A DNA stretch of 64,000 nt. It comes from Avoscillospira_A sp052117125. GTDB taxonomy: Bacteria; Bacillota; Clostridia; Oscillospirales; Oscillospiraceae. The stretch's first letter is position 1; every line of letters begins with the position of its first letter. The stretch lies in NCBI RefSeq assembly GCF_052117125.1, contig NZ_JBQKJT010000008.1:94581-158580 (forward strand), written 5' to 3'. This document shows positions 41,748 through 53,516 of the stretch, piece by piece. Under the pieces are notes generated by a model. That model saw nothing but the letters and a program-made list of their open reading frames with translations, was not told where the DNA came from and did no database searches. Both the position numbers and the translations under genes were made by a program.

Positions 41748-44700
41748 ATGGCCGCACCGGTCCTCACCCAATGGAAGACCCTGCTGGAATTGCTTTACGA
41801 CCCCAACGCCCCCAAAGCACCCCTGCCCCAGAAGACCCTCCGGGCGCTGGCCCGGACCACCGTCTTTCCCGAGGTACTGGAGGAGTACCACCCCGAGGGC
41901 CGTGTGTCCTGCGCCGATGTGCTGCGATTGTGCCGCCCCATTCTGGACGGATTGACGCCGGAACCGGAGGGTGGCTGGCTTCTATGGTTATACGGCTATC
42001 TGTGCCATCAGCTTTTCCCCGACCCCAACCGCCCCGCCGACACCCGAGCCCAGCAGCAGGCAGCCTGGTTCTACTGCGCCGTTTTGGACCGGCTGTTGCT
42101 CCAGGAGCGAACCCGCTGCCCCTATGACCCGTTGACCGACATTCCCCTGCTGACCCAAGAAGAGCTGCGCGCCAGCCGGGTCCGGGAGGAATACGGCCGG
42201 TTTTTCGACGCGGTCCGGTCCTCCTGTTTTCCCCTGCTTATGCGGATCGGCCGGGAGGTCATGCCTTTCGATCCGGCATCCCATACCATCGGCGTCCACC
42301 ATGTGGCATTGACTACAGCCCGACAGGCCGCCGCAGCCGGACTTCCCGTGGACGTGGCCCTCGTCAGCGCTGCGGCGTTGAGCCACGACATCGGAAAATT
42401 TGGCTGCCGGGGCGCCGATGCCCGGCGGATTCCCTATCTTCACTACTACTTCACCTACCAGTGGCTGACGGAGCACAACTGCCCCAACATCGCCCACACG
42501 GCGGCCAACCACTCCACCTGGGACCTGGAATTTGAAAATCTGCCCCTGGAATCGCTGATTCTGATTTACGCCGACTTCCGGGTCCGGGGCACGCGGGAAA
42601 ACGGCAAGGAAGTGGTCCGCATCTACTCCCTGGCAGACTCCTACGACATGATTTTCTCCAAGCTGGCCGATATGACCGAAGCCAAGCAGCGGCGCTATCG
42701 GACGGTTTACTGCAAGCTGCGGGATTTTGAGGCTTTCCTCCACACCCGCGGCATCGACCCCGACGCCCCGGCATTGCAGCCGGCGCCGCCCCAGAAGGAT
42801 GCAGCCCTGCGGAGCTTGCCGGAGACCGTAGAGGCATTGCGAGACCTGACCTTTACCAACAACGTGACACTGATGCACACCATCACCGTGGACGCATCCT
42901 TTGAGCAGCTGCTGGAATCGGCTCGCAGCGAAAAAAGTCTCAATCGCATCCGGACGTATCTGCACCTGTTTACCGAGTATCACACCTATATGACTGGCGC
43001 CAACAAGCGCCGGGTCCTGAGTTTTCTCTATGAGCTGCTGATGCACCAGCAGGGCGACGTGCGCCGCCGGGCCGCCAAGCTCATGGGCCGGATTCTGGCC
43101 AACAGCGGCCCCCGGTACCGCAAAGAACTGCCGGCCAACGCCCCCCATGAAGCCATGGCCCCCACCCTGCTGGCCTTTTTGACGGAATCGGTGGAGCTGT
43201 GGGAATCCTATCTGGAGGACTGTCTCCATCCAGACCACAAAATCTCGGCCAAGCACGCCATCCGGATTTCCAACTCCGTAAAGATCATCGCGGAAAATCT
43301 GTTTGCCTACTGCACCGCTGAGGAAGCGCCCCACTATCTTCAGCCGGTGCTGGACCGGCTTTGGAACGCCCAGGGCGACGACCGGTTCATTCTCATGGAT
43401 ACCCTGTGCCACATTCCCATCTCCCTGCTGACGGAAGACCAGGTGCTCCGCTCCATTGACGCTGTGGGCCGGATGCTGGACGGCAGCGAACAGCATCTGG
43501 CCATTGCAGGTCTGCTGGCCATGGAACATCTGCTGGCCTCCGGCGTGACTGCCGCGCCTCTCCACATTCAACAGACCCTCCACGCTGTGGGCGACAGCGA
43601 CGACAGCGCCGTGCGCTATCTGGTGAGCCGCCTGTGGACGGCCATGGGCTATCCCCGGTCCCTGTCCCTGACGGTGCCTGTGTCCCAGCTGTATCTGGCC
43701 AACCTCAAAAACGCCGTCCACTGGAGCGTCAAGATCACCCACATCGACCTGCTGTGTGACGATGCCCGGCTGGACCCGTCTTCTGCCTTCCACACGGCCA
43801 CCCACCTGTCCAACCTGCTGTCGGTCAGCGAGCATCTGCCCGTCCGCATGAAAGCCGGTCAGGGTCTGGTGGCGATTTCCGATCTGCTGACCACGGATCA
43901 GCGGAATGAAATCGTCGTGGACCTGCTGCGGGAGCTGGAAACGGGCCAGGAGGAAATTTCCCGGTACATCCCCAAATACCTCGGCACGCTGCTGTGCCGC
44001 CTGCCCATGAAGGAAGTGGAGGAAAGTCTGACGTTTCTGGAAGACTTCGTCCACGCCTCCAGCGTCTCTCCCGCCCGGGCGGCGCTGCTGACGCTGGGCG
44101 TCATCCTCTGTGAACTGGCCCGCTCCGGCCGGGACGGCGACCCTCTGGTGACGCGGGTCATCGGCCTGCTGCTGACGGGCGTGGCCCACTACGACAACAC
44201 CATCCATCAAACGGCCCTGTCGGTTCTCTGTAAGGATGTGCTGGGCGAGGACAGTCTGCCTCTGCCGGTGCGTCAGTTCTACTTCCTGCAAATCGGCAAG
44301 AAGCTGCTGACGCTGCTGTGCGAGCCCCGGGATGATCAGCTGACCTTCTTCACCCATGCCGCCACGTTAAACCATCTGTACCGGTTCCTGGTGCTGTGTC
44401 AGGTGGATTTGGGCGACTTCCCCTATCCGCCCCTGCGGCCCGTGGCCTTCTTCCCCGGCACCTTCGACCCCTTCTCCGCAGGCCACAAGCGCATTGTGGA
44501 GGAAATCCACGCGTTGGGTTTCGATGTCTATCTGGCCATCGACGAGTTCTCCTGGAGCAAACGGACGCTGCCCAAGCTCCAACGGCGGCAGATCGCCTCC
44601 ATGTCCACGGCAGACCAGCTGGACGTGTACGTGTTTCCCGACGATGTGCCGGTGAACATCGCCATGGCCGAGGACCTGGCCCATCTGCGGTCCCTGTTCC

Positions 44701-46484
44701 CCCAGCAGGAACTTTATCTGGTGGCGGGCAGCGACGTCATCCGCAACGCCTCGGCTTACCGGTCCACAGAACCGGGCTCCGCCGCCGAATACAACCACAT
44801 TATCTTCTGCCGGGACGAGGACGAGACGGCCCCACGGGATGGCAAACCCATTTCCGATATCATCCGGGGCCACTTAACGCTGCTGTCTCTGCCTGCCTAC
44901 TATGAGACGGTCAGTTCCACCCGCATCCGCGAATATGTGGACAAAAACATGGATATTTCCATGCTGGTGGACCCCATGGTGCAGAATTATATCTATGAAA
45001 ACGGCCTGTACCTCCGTGCCCCCCAGTTTAAAAACGTACTGGCTCCCCAGGAACTGTACTTCCGATGGCAGCGGGGCATTCCCGAGGAACTGAAGGACCG
45101 TTGTCCCGCCCTGTCCGAAGACGAGGAACGATTCACAGTCGAGATGCTCTCCCGGACCACTGGACGGCTGCGGGGCTGGGCCACGGGCCATACGGTCCGG
45201 GCGTCGGCCCTCTACGACGCTCTGGGAACCCTGGAGGATGCCGACTATGTCCGTCAGCACACGTCGGGCCGGGTCCTGATGGTGGATGCCGTCCAGGACG
45301 TTTCCCAAAACCGGGAGGTCTGCCGGGCCATGATCAACGAACTGCTGGTCCGGAGCCTTCTGGACGACCACACGTATGCTTTATTCCGCAGCGCCAATCC
45401 GTCGGACCCCCTGTACGATCTCCTGCCGGAGCTGGGCTTCCAGCCGGTACCCGGCAGCAGCCACACCCTGGTTGTGGACATGCGTATGCCCCTGGCGCTG
45501 ATTCAGGATGTCTTCCTCTGGATTAAGGAACCCCATCATGACGATCCGGCAGTCCGCGCCGCCGTTCTGGCGACCCGGCCCCGAATGCGTCTGGCATTGG
45601 CGGGTCTGTTCCCCGGACGGCTGGTACTGACCTTTGACGCGGAACTGCTGAATCAGGCGGTTTTGATGAAGGTACAGGCCTGCAACGGCGTCCTGGACGT
45701 TCCCACCGGGCAGCGGCGTCTGGGTCCCTATATGTGCGTGCCATACGGCAAAATCCTGTCGGGGGAAATCGTTCCCAATACGGTTACCAAAACCCTCCAT
45801 GTGGACAAGGTTTACAGCCCGTCCCTGCGTCATTTTGATATCGTTCAGTATCCGGGCTACTCCAATCTCCACAACCAGGCCCGGACCATCAAATCTTTCC
45901 GCCGTCCTGTCCTGCTGGTAGATGACCTGCTCCACAAGGGCTACCGCATGGAAAAGCTGGACCCCATTTTCAAGGAGGAGGACGTGGCCATCGACCGCAT
46001 TATCGTGGGTCTTATGTCGGGCCGCGGCAAGGATTTGATGCAGTTACAGCACCGGCAGGTGGAATGTGAGTACTTCATTCCCAATCTGTCCTATTGGTTT
46101 ACAGAAAGCCTACTGTATCCCTTCCTGGGCGGTGACAGCGCCGCGGGCCAGCGGCAGACCGAGGGCATGCTGTCCTCCATCAATCTGATTCTCCCCTACG
46201 AGTTCCCCGAATACATTCAGGGCGCGTCGGAACGGGGGCTGCGGGTCCTGTCCATGACGGCGCTGGAAAACGCCCGGGACATCCTGCTGGCCCTGGAGGA
46301 ACGCCATCAGGCCGTGTTCTCCACGTCCCTGACGCTGACGCGGCTGGCCGAAGCGCTGCACCGGCCCCGTCTGCCCGACAAGGGGCGGCATTTGCAATAC
46401 AATCTGGGGATGCCCGCCTCGTCCTATGTGGAGGACGACATTGCCACGCTGCGGCGCATCTGCAAGGAGGCTGATTTCCAGTGA
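41748..46484 (+). CDS. 1578-residue HD / HEAT-like / NMNAT-like / PRTase-like multidomain protein
   Basis: Start ATG 41748 with AAGAGGAGG. Domains in order: helical N terminus; HD phosphohydrolase core (GVHHVALTTAR about 182-192, SHDIGKFG about 212-219, AANHSTW about 253); helical HEAT-like solenoid (about 380-890); a nicotinate/nicotinamide-nucleotide adenylyltransferase-like domain (FFPGTFDPFSAGHKRI about 900, SSTRIREY about 1060); an acetyltransferase-like stretch (about 1140-1260, weak); and a C-terminal phosphoribosyltransferase-like domain with PVLLVDDLLHKGYR (about 1386). No TM. Overlaps the next gene (GTGA). Motifs suggest nucleotide or NAD-type cofactor chemistry, but the reaction is unknown. 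Confidence 0.75.
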   Translation: MAAPVLTQWKTLLELLYDPNAPKAPLPQKTLRALARTTVFPEVLEEYHPEGRVSCADVLRLCRPILDGLTPEPEGGWLLWLYGYLCHQLFPDPNRPADTRAQQQAAWFYCAVLDRLLLQERTRCPYDPLTDIPLLTQEELRASRVREEYGRFFDAVRSSCFPLLMRIGREVMPFDPASHTIGVHHVALTTARQAAAAGLPVDVALVSAAALSHDIGKFGCRGADARRIPYLHYYFTYQWLTEHNCPNIAHTAANHSTWDLEFENLPLESLILIYADFRVRGTRENGKEVVRIYSLADSYDMIFSKLADMTEAKQRRYRTVYCKLRDFEAFLHTRGIDPDAPALQPAPPQKDAALRSLPETVEALRDLTFTNNVTLMHTITVDASFEQLLESARSEKSLNRIRTYLHLFTEYHTYMTGANKRRVLSFLYELLMHQQGDVRRRAAKLMGRILANSGPRYRKELPANAPHEAMAPTLLAFLTESVELWESYLEDCLHPDHKISAKHAIRISNSVKIIAENLFAYCTAEEAPHYLQPVLDRLWNAQGDDRFILMDTLCHIPISLLTEDQVLRSIDAVGRMLDGSEQHLAIAGLLAMEHLLASGVTAAPLHIQQTLHAVGDSDDSAVRYLVSRLWTAMGYPRSLSLTVPVSQLYLANLKNAVHWSVKITHIDLLCDDARLDPSSAFHTATHLSNLLSVSEHLPVRMKAGQGLVAISDLLTTDQRNEIVVDLLRELETGQEEISRYIPKYLGTLLCRLPMKEVEESLTFLEDFVHASSVSPARAALLTLGVILCELARSGRDGDPLVTRVIGLLLTGVAHYDNTIHQTALSVLCKDVLGEDSLPLPVRQFYFLQIGKKLLTLLCEPRDDQLTFFTHAATLNHLYRFLVLCQVDLGDFPYPPLRPVAFFPGTFDPFSAGHKRIVEEIHALGFDVYLAIDEFSWSKRTLPKLQRRQIASMSTADQLDVYVFPDDVPVNIAMAEDLAHLRSLFPQQELYLVAGSDVIRNASAYRSTEPGSAAEYNHIIFCRDEDETAPRDGKPISDIIRGHLTLLSLPAYYETVSSTRIREYVDKNMDISMLVDPMVQNYIYENGLYLRAPQFKNVLAPQELYFRWQRGIPEELKDRCPALSEDEERFTVEMLSRTTGRLRGWATGHTVRASALYDALGTLEDADYVRQHTSGRVLMVDAVQDVSQNREVCRAMINELLVRSLLDDHTYALFRSANPSDPLYDLLPELGFQPVPGSSHTLVVDMRMPLALIQDVFLWIKEPHHDDPAVRAAVLATRPRMRLALAGLFPGRLVLTFDAELLNQAVLMKVQACNGVLDVPTGQRRLGPYMCVPYGKILSGEIVPNTVTKTLHVDKVYSPSLRHFDIVQYPGYSNLHNQARTIKSFRRPVLLVDDLLHKGYRMEKLDPIFKEEDVAIDRIIVGLMSGRGKDLMQLQHRQVECEYFIPNLSYWFTESLLYPFLGGDSAAGQRQTEGMLSSINLILPYEFPEYIQGASERGLRVLSMTALENARDILLALEERHQAVFSTSLTLTRLAEALHRPRLPDKGRHLQYNLGMPASSYVEDDIATLRRICKEADFQ

Positions 46485-47719
46485 TACCCTGTTACATCTG
46501 GCGCGGTATCTGCTGCGCCGACCTGGGAGGCCGTCTGCCGGAGGGCGCGGTCCCAGTCAACACGCCCTTTGACCCCCTGGTGCTGCTGGTCCATCGGGAC
46601 CCACTCCACAGCCGGGGCATTTACGCCGTCACCACACCGGCAGAGGTGATGGAACCGGAGGGGCCGGGTTTGCTGCTGCCGCCTCCTACGGGCTGTCTCG
46701 ACCCGGACCTGGATCCGGTCATTCTGGCCCATGGGGCCACGGTGCTCAACACTTCGTTTGACCGGTGTTTCGATCTTCTGGAGCAGTTTCTCTATCCGAA
46801 AACCACCGGTCTGCGGCTGACGGTGGCGGGCCTGGGCGACGTGGGCGGCACGGTCTTGACGGGCCTGACCCTGCTGGGCGACTGCATCGAGGAGATCGGC
46901 GTGTTCGATTTTTATGAACCGCTGATCCACCGCTACTGTCTGGAATTGAACCAGGTTCTGTCCACCCATGACGGACGAAAAATGCCCCGTATCGTGGCCC
47001 GTTCCGCCGACGATTTGTTCGACTGCGACGTGTTTCTCTTCACGGCCTCCAAGGCCGTACCGCCGGTGGGCAGCGATGTCAAGGACGTGCGCATGGTCCA
47101 ATACGGCGCCAACCGGGACCTGCTGCGCAACTATGCCCGACAGGCAAGAGAGACGGAATTTTGTGGCTTTTTCTGCCAGATTTCCGACCCAGTGGACCAT
47201 TTGGCCCGGTCTGTGTTCTTAAACAGCAACCGGAATTCGGATGGTGTTCTGGATTTCCGTGGTCTGCTCCCCGAGCAGATTCAGGGCTACGGCCTGGGTG
47301 TCATGGAAGCCCGTGCAAAATTTTACGCCCGGAAACGGGGATTGGATGAGGACCGGGTGGCCGTTTTCGGCCCCCACGGACAATCGCTGATTGTGGCCAA
47401 CGACGCGGGCGACGGCTATGATCACGACCTATCCTGTGCGCTGACCAAGGACACTGTGACGGCCAATCTGGCAGTACGGGACCTGGGCTTCAAGCCCTAT
47501 ATTGCCCCCGGCCTTTCGTCGGCGGCCATCAGCATTCTGCGGACCGTCACGGGCCAGTGGCATCCCGGCGCATTGCCCCTGGACGGGGCCTACCTGGGCT
47601 GTTACAGCCGCCTGACCAGGAAGGGGCCCCAGCTGCTGCGCCGTCCTCTCCACCCCACCCTCTACGGACGCATCGAAGCGGTCCACCGGGAGCTGCGGGA
47701 GTTTGACTACGATGGATGA
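46481..47719 (+). CDS. Lactate/malate dehydrogenase-like Rossmann protein of unknown substrate
   Basis: 412 residues from GTG 46481 (AAGGAGG), overlapping the previous stop by 4 nt. Around residue 110 it reads LRLTVAGLGDVGGTVLTGLTLLG and IGVFDFYEP, an LDH/MDH-type NAD-binding fold, followed by DCDVFLFTASKAVPPVG and GANRDLLRNYA as in that superfamily. The canonical catalytic His context is not obvious (VFGPHGQSLIVAND may supply it). It is longer than ordinary LDH (about 310). Co-transcribed with the multidomain protein, so a linked redox step is inferred. Confidence 0.7.
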   Translation: MIPCYIWRGICCADLGGRLPEGAVPVNTPFDPLVLLVHRDPLHSRGIYAVTTPAEVMEPEGPGLLLPPPTGCLDPDLDPVILAHGATVLNTSFDRCFDLLEQFLYPKTTGLRLTVAGLGDVGGTVLTGLTLLGDCIEEIGVFDFYEPLIHRYCLELNQVLSTHDGRKMPRIVARSADDLFDCDVFLFTASKAVPPVGSDVKDVRMVQYGANRDLLRNYARQARETEFCGFFCQISDPVDHLARSVFLNSNRNSDGVLDFRGLLPEQIQGYGLGVMEARAKFYARKRGLDEDRVAVFGPHGQSLIVANDAGDGYDHDLSCALTKDTVTANLAVRDLGFKPYIAPGLSSAAISILRTVTGQWHPGALPLDGAYLGCYSRLTRKGPQLLRRPLHPTLYGRIEAVHRELREFDYDG

Positions 47720-48761
47720 GGTGGTGGCCGTCTCCGCAGGTTGTCACCGGCGGCTGGCCGGTGTGCTGGAATATGCCCTGAGTACGGTCCCCCACACGAT
47801 CTGTACCCTGGACACGCTGCCGCCCCTGACGGGGCGGCGGGTGCTCTTCGCCGTGTCCCTTGGCCCCGACGGATTGGACGTGGACTTTTGCCGTCTGCTC
47901 CGGCTGCTGCGGTCGGGGGGACTGCCCCTGGACGGTTCCATGGGGGCGATACTGATGGACGGAGAGGGCGAATTTTATACCAAACAGGCCGCCCAAATGC
48001 TGGTGCTGGCAGCCAACAGAGCCGGATGCCTTTTCCCCGGCAAGCCATTGGTGGAAGCCACGGGTTCTCTGCGAAATTTTGATATCCAATGCCGCCGCCG
48101 GGGCACGGACCGGCTCCACGCCTACCGGGCCATGGCCCGAGAGCTGGTAGAACGGCTGTCGTCCTTTGTACCGCCGGTCTATGACCGGCCCAAGGTGCTG
48201 ACGCTTCACGCTTCGGACCGAAAAACCTCCAACACGTTGGCGTTGGGTGGAGAGATTGAAGCGCGGCTGGCAGGCCGGTGCGACTGTACGGAACTTTCCC
48301 TGCGCAACGGTACGGTCCATGACTGCCGGGGCTGTTCCTACACGGTGTGCGCCCACTATGCCCAGCAAAATTCCTGCTTTTACGGCGGCAGCATGGTGGA
48401 TCAGGTGTATCCGGCAGTGACGGAATGCAACGCTCTGCTGCTGCTGTGTCCCAACTACAACGACGCGGTCAGTGCCAATATCATGGCCTTTATCAACCGG
48501 CTCACCAGCTTGCAGCTGTTTCACCCGCTGCACCATACCTACCTCTGGGCGGTGGTGGTGTCGGGGTACAGCGGCGGCGACCTGGTGGCCCAGCAGGTTT
48601 TGGGCGGGCTGTGTCTCAATAAGGGGTTGATTTTGCCGCCCCGGTTTCTGCTGGCCCAGACGGCCAACGACCCCGGTTCCGCTCTGGCGGACCCGGAAAT
48701 GGCGACGCGGTTGGACGATTACGCTGCCAATATGCTGCGCACCATGTCTCCCAAAATTTAA
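47712..48761 (+). CDS. Flavodoxin-fold NADPH-dependent FMN reductase / iron-sulfur flavoprotein-like
   Basis: 349 residues from ATG 47712, overlapping the previous gene by 8 nt; TTG 47703 is an alternative. Residues about 160-345 carry LTLHASDRKTSNTLALG (FMN phosphate loop region), a Cys cluster DCRGCSYTVCAHYAQQNSCFYGG placed as in iron-sulfur flavoproteins, and LLLCPNYNDAVSANIMAFINR. The N-terminal 150 residues are unfamiliar. Probably an electron-transfer or reductase partner of the upstream dehydrogenase-like protein. Confidence 0.7.
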   Translation: MDEVVAVSAGCHRRLAGVLEYALSTVPHTICTLDTLPPLTGRRVLFAVSLGPDGLDVDFCRLLRLLRSGGLPLDGSMGAILMDGEGEFYTKQAAQMLVLAANRAGCLFPGKPLVEATGSLRNFDIQCRRRGTDRLHAYRAMARELVERLSSFVPPVYDRPKVLTLHASDRKTSNTLALGGEIEARLAGRCDCTELSLRNGTVHDCRGCSYTVCAHYAQQNSCFYGGSMVDQVYPAVTECNALLLLCPNYNDAVSANIMAFINRLTSLQLFHPLHHTYLWAVVVSGYSGGDLVAQQVLGGLCLNKGLILPPRFLLAQTANDPGSALADPEMATRLDDYAANMLRTMSPKI

Positions 48762-48957
48762 AGGTTTTATTCGATTGTTTCAAAAATCTAGGTGCGAAAT
48801 GCTTGCCGCAGCAGGCGAAACATCTGCGCCGCGCACGGCGCAAACTCCCCCATCGTCCCAAAGCGCCATCCGCAGATGGCGCAATCCCCACGACGCAGCC
48901 GTAAGGCCGCCTTTCTCACCCCGTCAGCGGGTGGAGAACGGCGGCCTTCTTTTTTTG
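48750..48957 (+). repeat. Dispersed structured intergenic repeat (copy B) and terminator
   Basis: Matches copy A from CCAAAATTTAAAGGTTTT through GTCCCAAAGCGCCATC..GATGGCGC and CCGTAAGGCCGCC. The final stem reads GGCCGCCTTTCTCACCC / GGGTGGAGAACGGCGGCC, differing from copy A by paired (compensating) changes, then T7. Confidence 0.75.
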
Positions 48958-49208
48958 CTCATCCCATCCCCATATCGTACACAGCGGGGGCAAGCCCCCG
49001 CCCTGCAAGCGCTGTTTCAGATGGTTCGCATCTCTTCTTCCCTCATTTTTTCTTTATTACAGCAATGCTTTATACTGTAATTTTTCCCATATAAATATCC
49101 CAGTTTTTTATCCTGTTTTTCCTGTTTTTTAAAATCTTACATGGGACAATGCACAAATAAGGCCAAAATTTTTTAGCCAATCTCACAAAGAAATTTCTAC
49201 AAAACCTC
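48958..49208. other. AT-rich gap before the asnB promoter
   Basis: No gene seen. It contains a hairpin GCGGGGGC/GCCCCCGC near 48983-49000 and otherwise T-rich sequence. Confidence 0.4.
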
Positions 49209-49237
49209 TTGACAATGGTTTTTTCTGGTGCTAGAAT
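49209..49237 (+). promoter_or_regulatory. Promoter of asnB-glnN
   Basis: TTGACA (49209-49214) and TAGAAT (49232-49237) with 17-bp spacing, directly before the T-box leader. Confidence 0.75.
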
Positions 49238-49243
49238 GCGTCC

Positions 49244-49543
49244 ATCAAGTTCATAAAACCAAATGCGTTGAGGGAGACAAGTACCTCGGAAGGTCGGTCA
49301 CAGTGAGCGGGAAATAGTGGAAACCCCGTATTGGACGCCGTCGGGAATAACACTCCGGAGCAGCAAACTGAACGCCCGCCGTGGGTCAGTAGGGGCGCCG
49401 TGTACGGCACGTTACGCCGCATGGGCTTGTTAGAGCCCGAGAAAGGTGACTGCGCTATGCAGTAAGTTAGGTGGCACCGCGGATTTGCAGCTAATTCGTC
49501 CTAATCGGTTTAGGACTTACTGGCTGCAATTTTATTTTTTTGG
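49244..49543 (+). promoter_or_regulatory. T-box leader, predicted asparagine specifier (AAC)
   Basis: Stem I words GAGGGAGACAAGTACC and CAGTGAGCGGG, specifier region GAAT-AAC-A (AAC at 49349-49351), T-box TTAGGTGGCACCGCGG (49467-49482), and terminator TCCTAA..TTTAGGA within a longer GCAGC/GCTGC stem (49485-49530) followed by TTTTATTTTTTT. It precedes asparagine synthase, which agrees with the predicted codon. Confidence 0.92.
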
Positions 49544-49555
49544 AGGGATTTCCAA

Positions 49556-51133
49556 ATGTGTGCAATTATGGGTTTTAGTTCCAAATCTATTCCGGTGGAA
49601 ACTGTCCGCCAGCAATTCGCCCAGACCATCTCCCGCGGTCCCGACTGCACCCGCATCATCGACACCGGCAGCGGCTACCTATGCTTCCACCGACTGGCCA
49701 TCATGGGTCTCACCGACGAGGGTATGCAGCCCTTTGAACTGGATGGCGACTATGTGGTGTGCAACGGCGAGCTGTACGGCTTCCGCCGCATGAAAGCAGC
49801 CCTCTCCGACAAGTACACCTTCCGCAGCGATTCCGACTGTGAGATTCTGCTGCCCATGTACCGGGAATTCGGTCTTGACATGTTCTCCATGCTGGACGCC
49901 GAATTCGCTTTGGTGCTCTACGATCACAAGTCCGACTCCCTCATCGCCGCCCGGGACCCCATCGGCATCCGGCCCCTCTACTACGGCGCGTTGGATGATG
50001 GCTCCCTGGTCTTCGCCAGTGAACCCAAAAACCTGGTGGGTATCTGCAAGGAGATTTTCCCCTTCCCGCCCGGTCACTACTATGCCAATGGCCGCTTCGT
50101 CCGGTACTGCGATATCACACGGGTAGATCAGTACTGCACCGACGATCTGGAAACCGTCTGCGGACAGATTCACCGGAAGCTGGTAGCCGCCGTAGAGAAG
50201 CGCATGGACGCCGATGCCCCGCTGGGCTGTCTCCTGTCCGGCGGTCTGGATTCCAGTCTCGTCTGTGCCATCGCCGCCAAACTCACCGACAAGCCCCTGC
50301 GAACCTTTGCCATTGGCATGGACACCGACGCCATCGACTTAAAATACGCCCGTCAGGTGGCCGACTACATCGGCAGCGATCACATGGAAGTATACATGAC
50401 CCGGCAGGAGGTGCTGGACGCCCTGGAAACGGTCATCGCATTGCTGGGTACCTACGACATCACCACCATCCGGGCCAGCCTGGGCATGTACCTCTGCTGC
50501 AAGGCCATCCACGAACGCACCGACGTGCGGGTGCTGCTGACCGGCGAGATCTCCGACGAGCTGTTCGGCTACAAGTACACGGATTTCGCCCCGTCGGCAG
50601 AAGCATTCCAAAAGGAATCCCAAAAGCGGATTTCTGAGCTGCACATGTACGACGTGCTCCGGGCCGACCGGTGCATCAGCGTCAACTCCATGGAAGCCCG
50701 GGTTCCCTTCGGTGATCTGGATTTTGTCAAATACGTCATGGCCATTGACCCGGCCAAAAAACTCAACACCTACGGAAAAGGCAAATATCTGCTGCGCCAC
50801 GCCTTTGAGGGCGACTGGCTGCCCCACGATATTCTCTACCGGGAAAAGGCCGCCTTCTCCGACGCCGTGGGCCATTCCATGGTGGAGGACCTCAAGGACT
50901 ACGCCGAAACCAAATACACTGCCGAGGAATACGAGCGCAAGCGCCGCCGCTACTCCTTCGCCACTCCCTTTACGAAAGAAAGTCTGCTGTACCGGGAAAT
51001 TTTTGAAAAGTACTACCCCGGTCAGGCCCATATGATTGCCGACTTCTGGATGCCCAACAAGAGCTGGAAGGGCTGCAACGTCTCCGACCCCTCGGCCCGG
51101 GTTCTGGCCAACTACGGCGCCAGCGGTTTCTAA
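49556..51133 (+). CDS. asnB: Asparagine synthase (glutamine-hydrolysing)
   Basis: 525 residues from ATG 49556 (TTGGAGGGA). Class II glutaminase domain with catalytic Cys2 (MCAIMGFSS), NGELYGFR and then the ATP-PPi synthetase domain (CLLSGGLDSSLVCAIAAK; GEISDELFGYKY; EARVPFGDLDFV). Makes Asn from Asp and Gln. Controlled by the Asn T-box; glnN downstream replenishes glutamine. Confidence 0.95.
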   Translation: MCAIMGFSSKSIPVETVRQQFAQTISRGPDCTRIIDTGSGYLCFHRLAIMGLTDEGMQPFELDGDYVVCNGELYGFRRMKAALSDKYTFRSDSDCEILLPMYREFGLDMFSMLDAEFALVLYDHKSDSLIAARDPIGIRPLYYGALDDGSLVFASEPKNLVGICKEIFPFPPGHYYANGRFVRYCDITRVDQYCTDDLETVCGQIHRKLVAAVEKRMDADAPLGCLLSGGLDSSLVCAIAAKLTDKPLRTFAIGMDTDAIDLKYARQVADYIGSDHMEVYMTRQEVLDALETVIALLGTYDITTIRASLGMYLCCKAIHERTDVRVLLTGEISDELFGYKYTDFAPSAEAFQKESQKRISELHMYDVLRADRCISVNSMEARVPFGDLDFVKYVMAIDPAKKLNTYGKGKYLLRHAFEGDWLPHDILYREKAAFSDAVGHSMVEDLKDYAETKYTAEEYERKRRRYSFATPFTKESLLYREIFEKYYPGQAHMIADFWMPNKSWKGCNVSDPSARVLANYGASGF

Positions 51134-51227
51134 GATATCCATTTCCATCCGTTTATCCACCGGCACCGGCGGGAGCGGTTCCCGCCGGGCTGGAATCCAT
51201 ATTCATATTGAGAAAGAAGTGTGTGTT

Positions 51228-53324
<2,097 letters not shown>

Positions 53325-53343
53325 GCCTTTCCAAACTACTCCC

Positions 53344-53375
53344 GGTGTGCCGCCCCAAGCGGCACACCTTTTTTA
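53344..53375 (+). terminator. Terminator after glnN
   Basis: GGTGTGCCGC pairs with GCGGCACACC, then T6. Confidence 0.88.
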
Positions 53376-53469
53376 TGGCCTCCGGCTGCGATTCCGCTTC
53401 CGGAAGTCAGTTGCTCTTCATTATATTATAATTGTATGATTGGCTTTTGCCGTCCTGGTTCTTTTACCC

Positions 53470-53498
53470 TTGACCGTCTCGACATTTTCCGATACAAT
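53470..53498 (+). promoter_or_regulatory. Promoter of the MATE transporter gene
   Basis: TTGACC (53470-53475) and TACAAT (53493-53498), 17-bp spacer. Predicted start near 53505. Confidence 0.65.
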
Positions 53499-53516
53499 GA
53501 CCATGGCACTCCCAAC

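Noticed and set aside
41988..44357. 789-codon minus-strand frame inside the HD/NMNAT megaprotein gene
   Set aside because: Antisense shadow; the plus-strand protein has recognisable motifs along its length.
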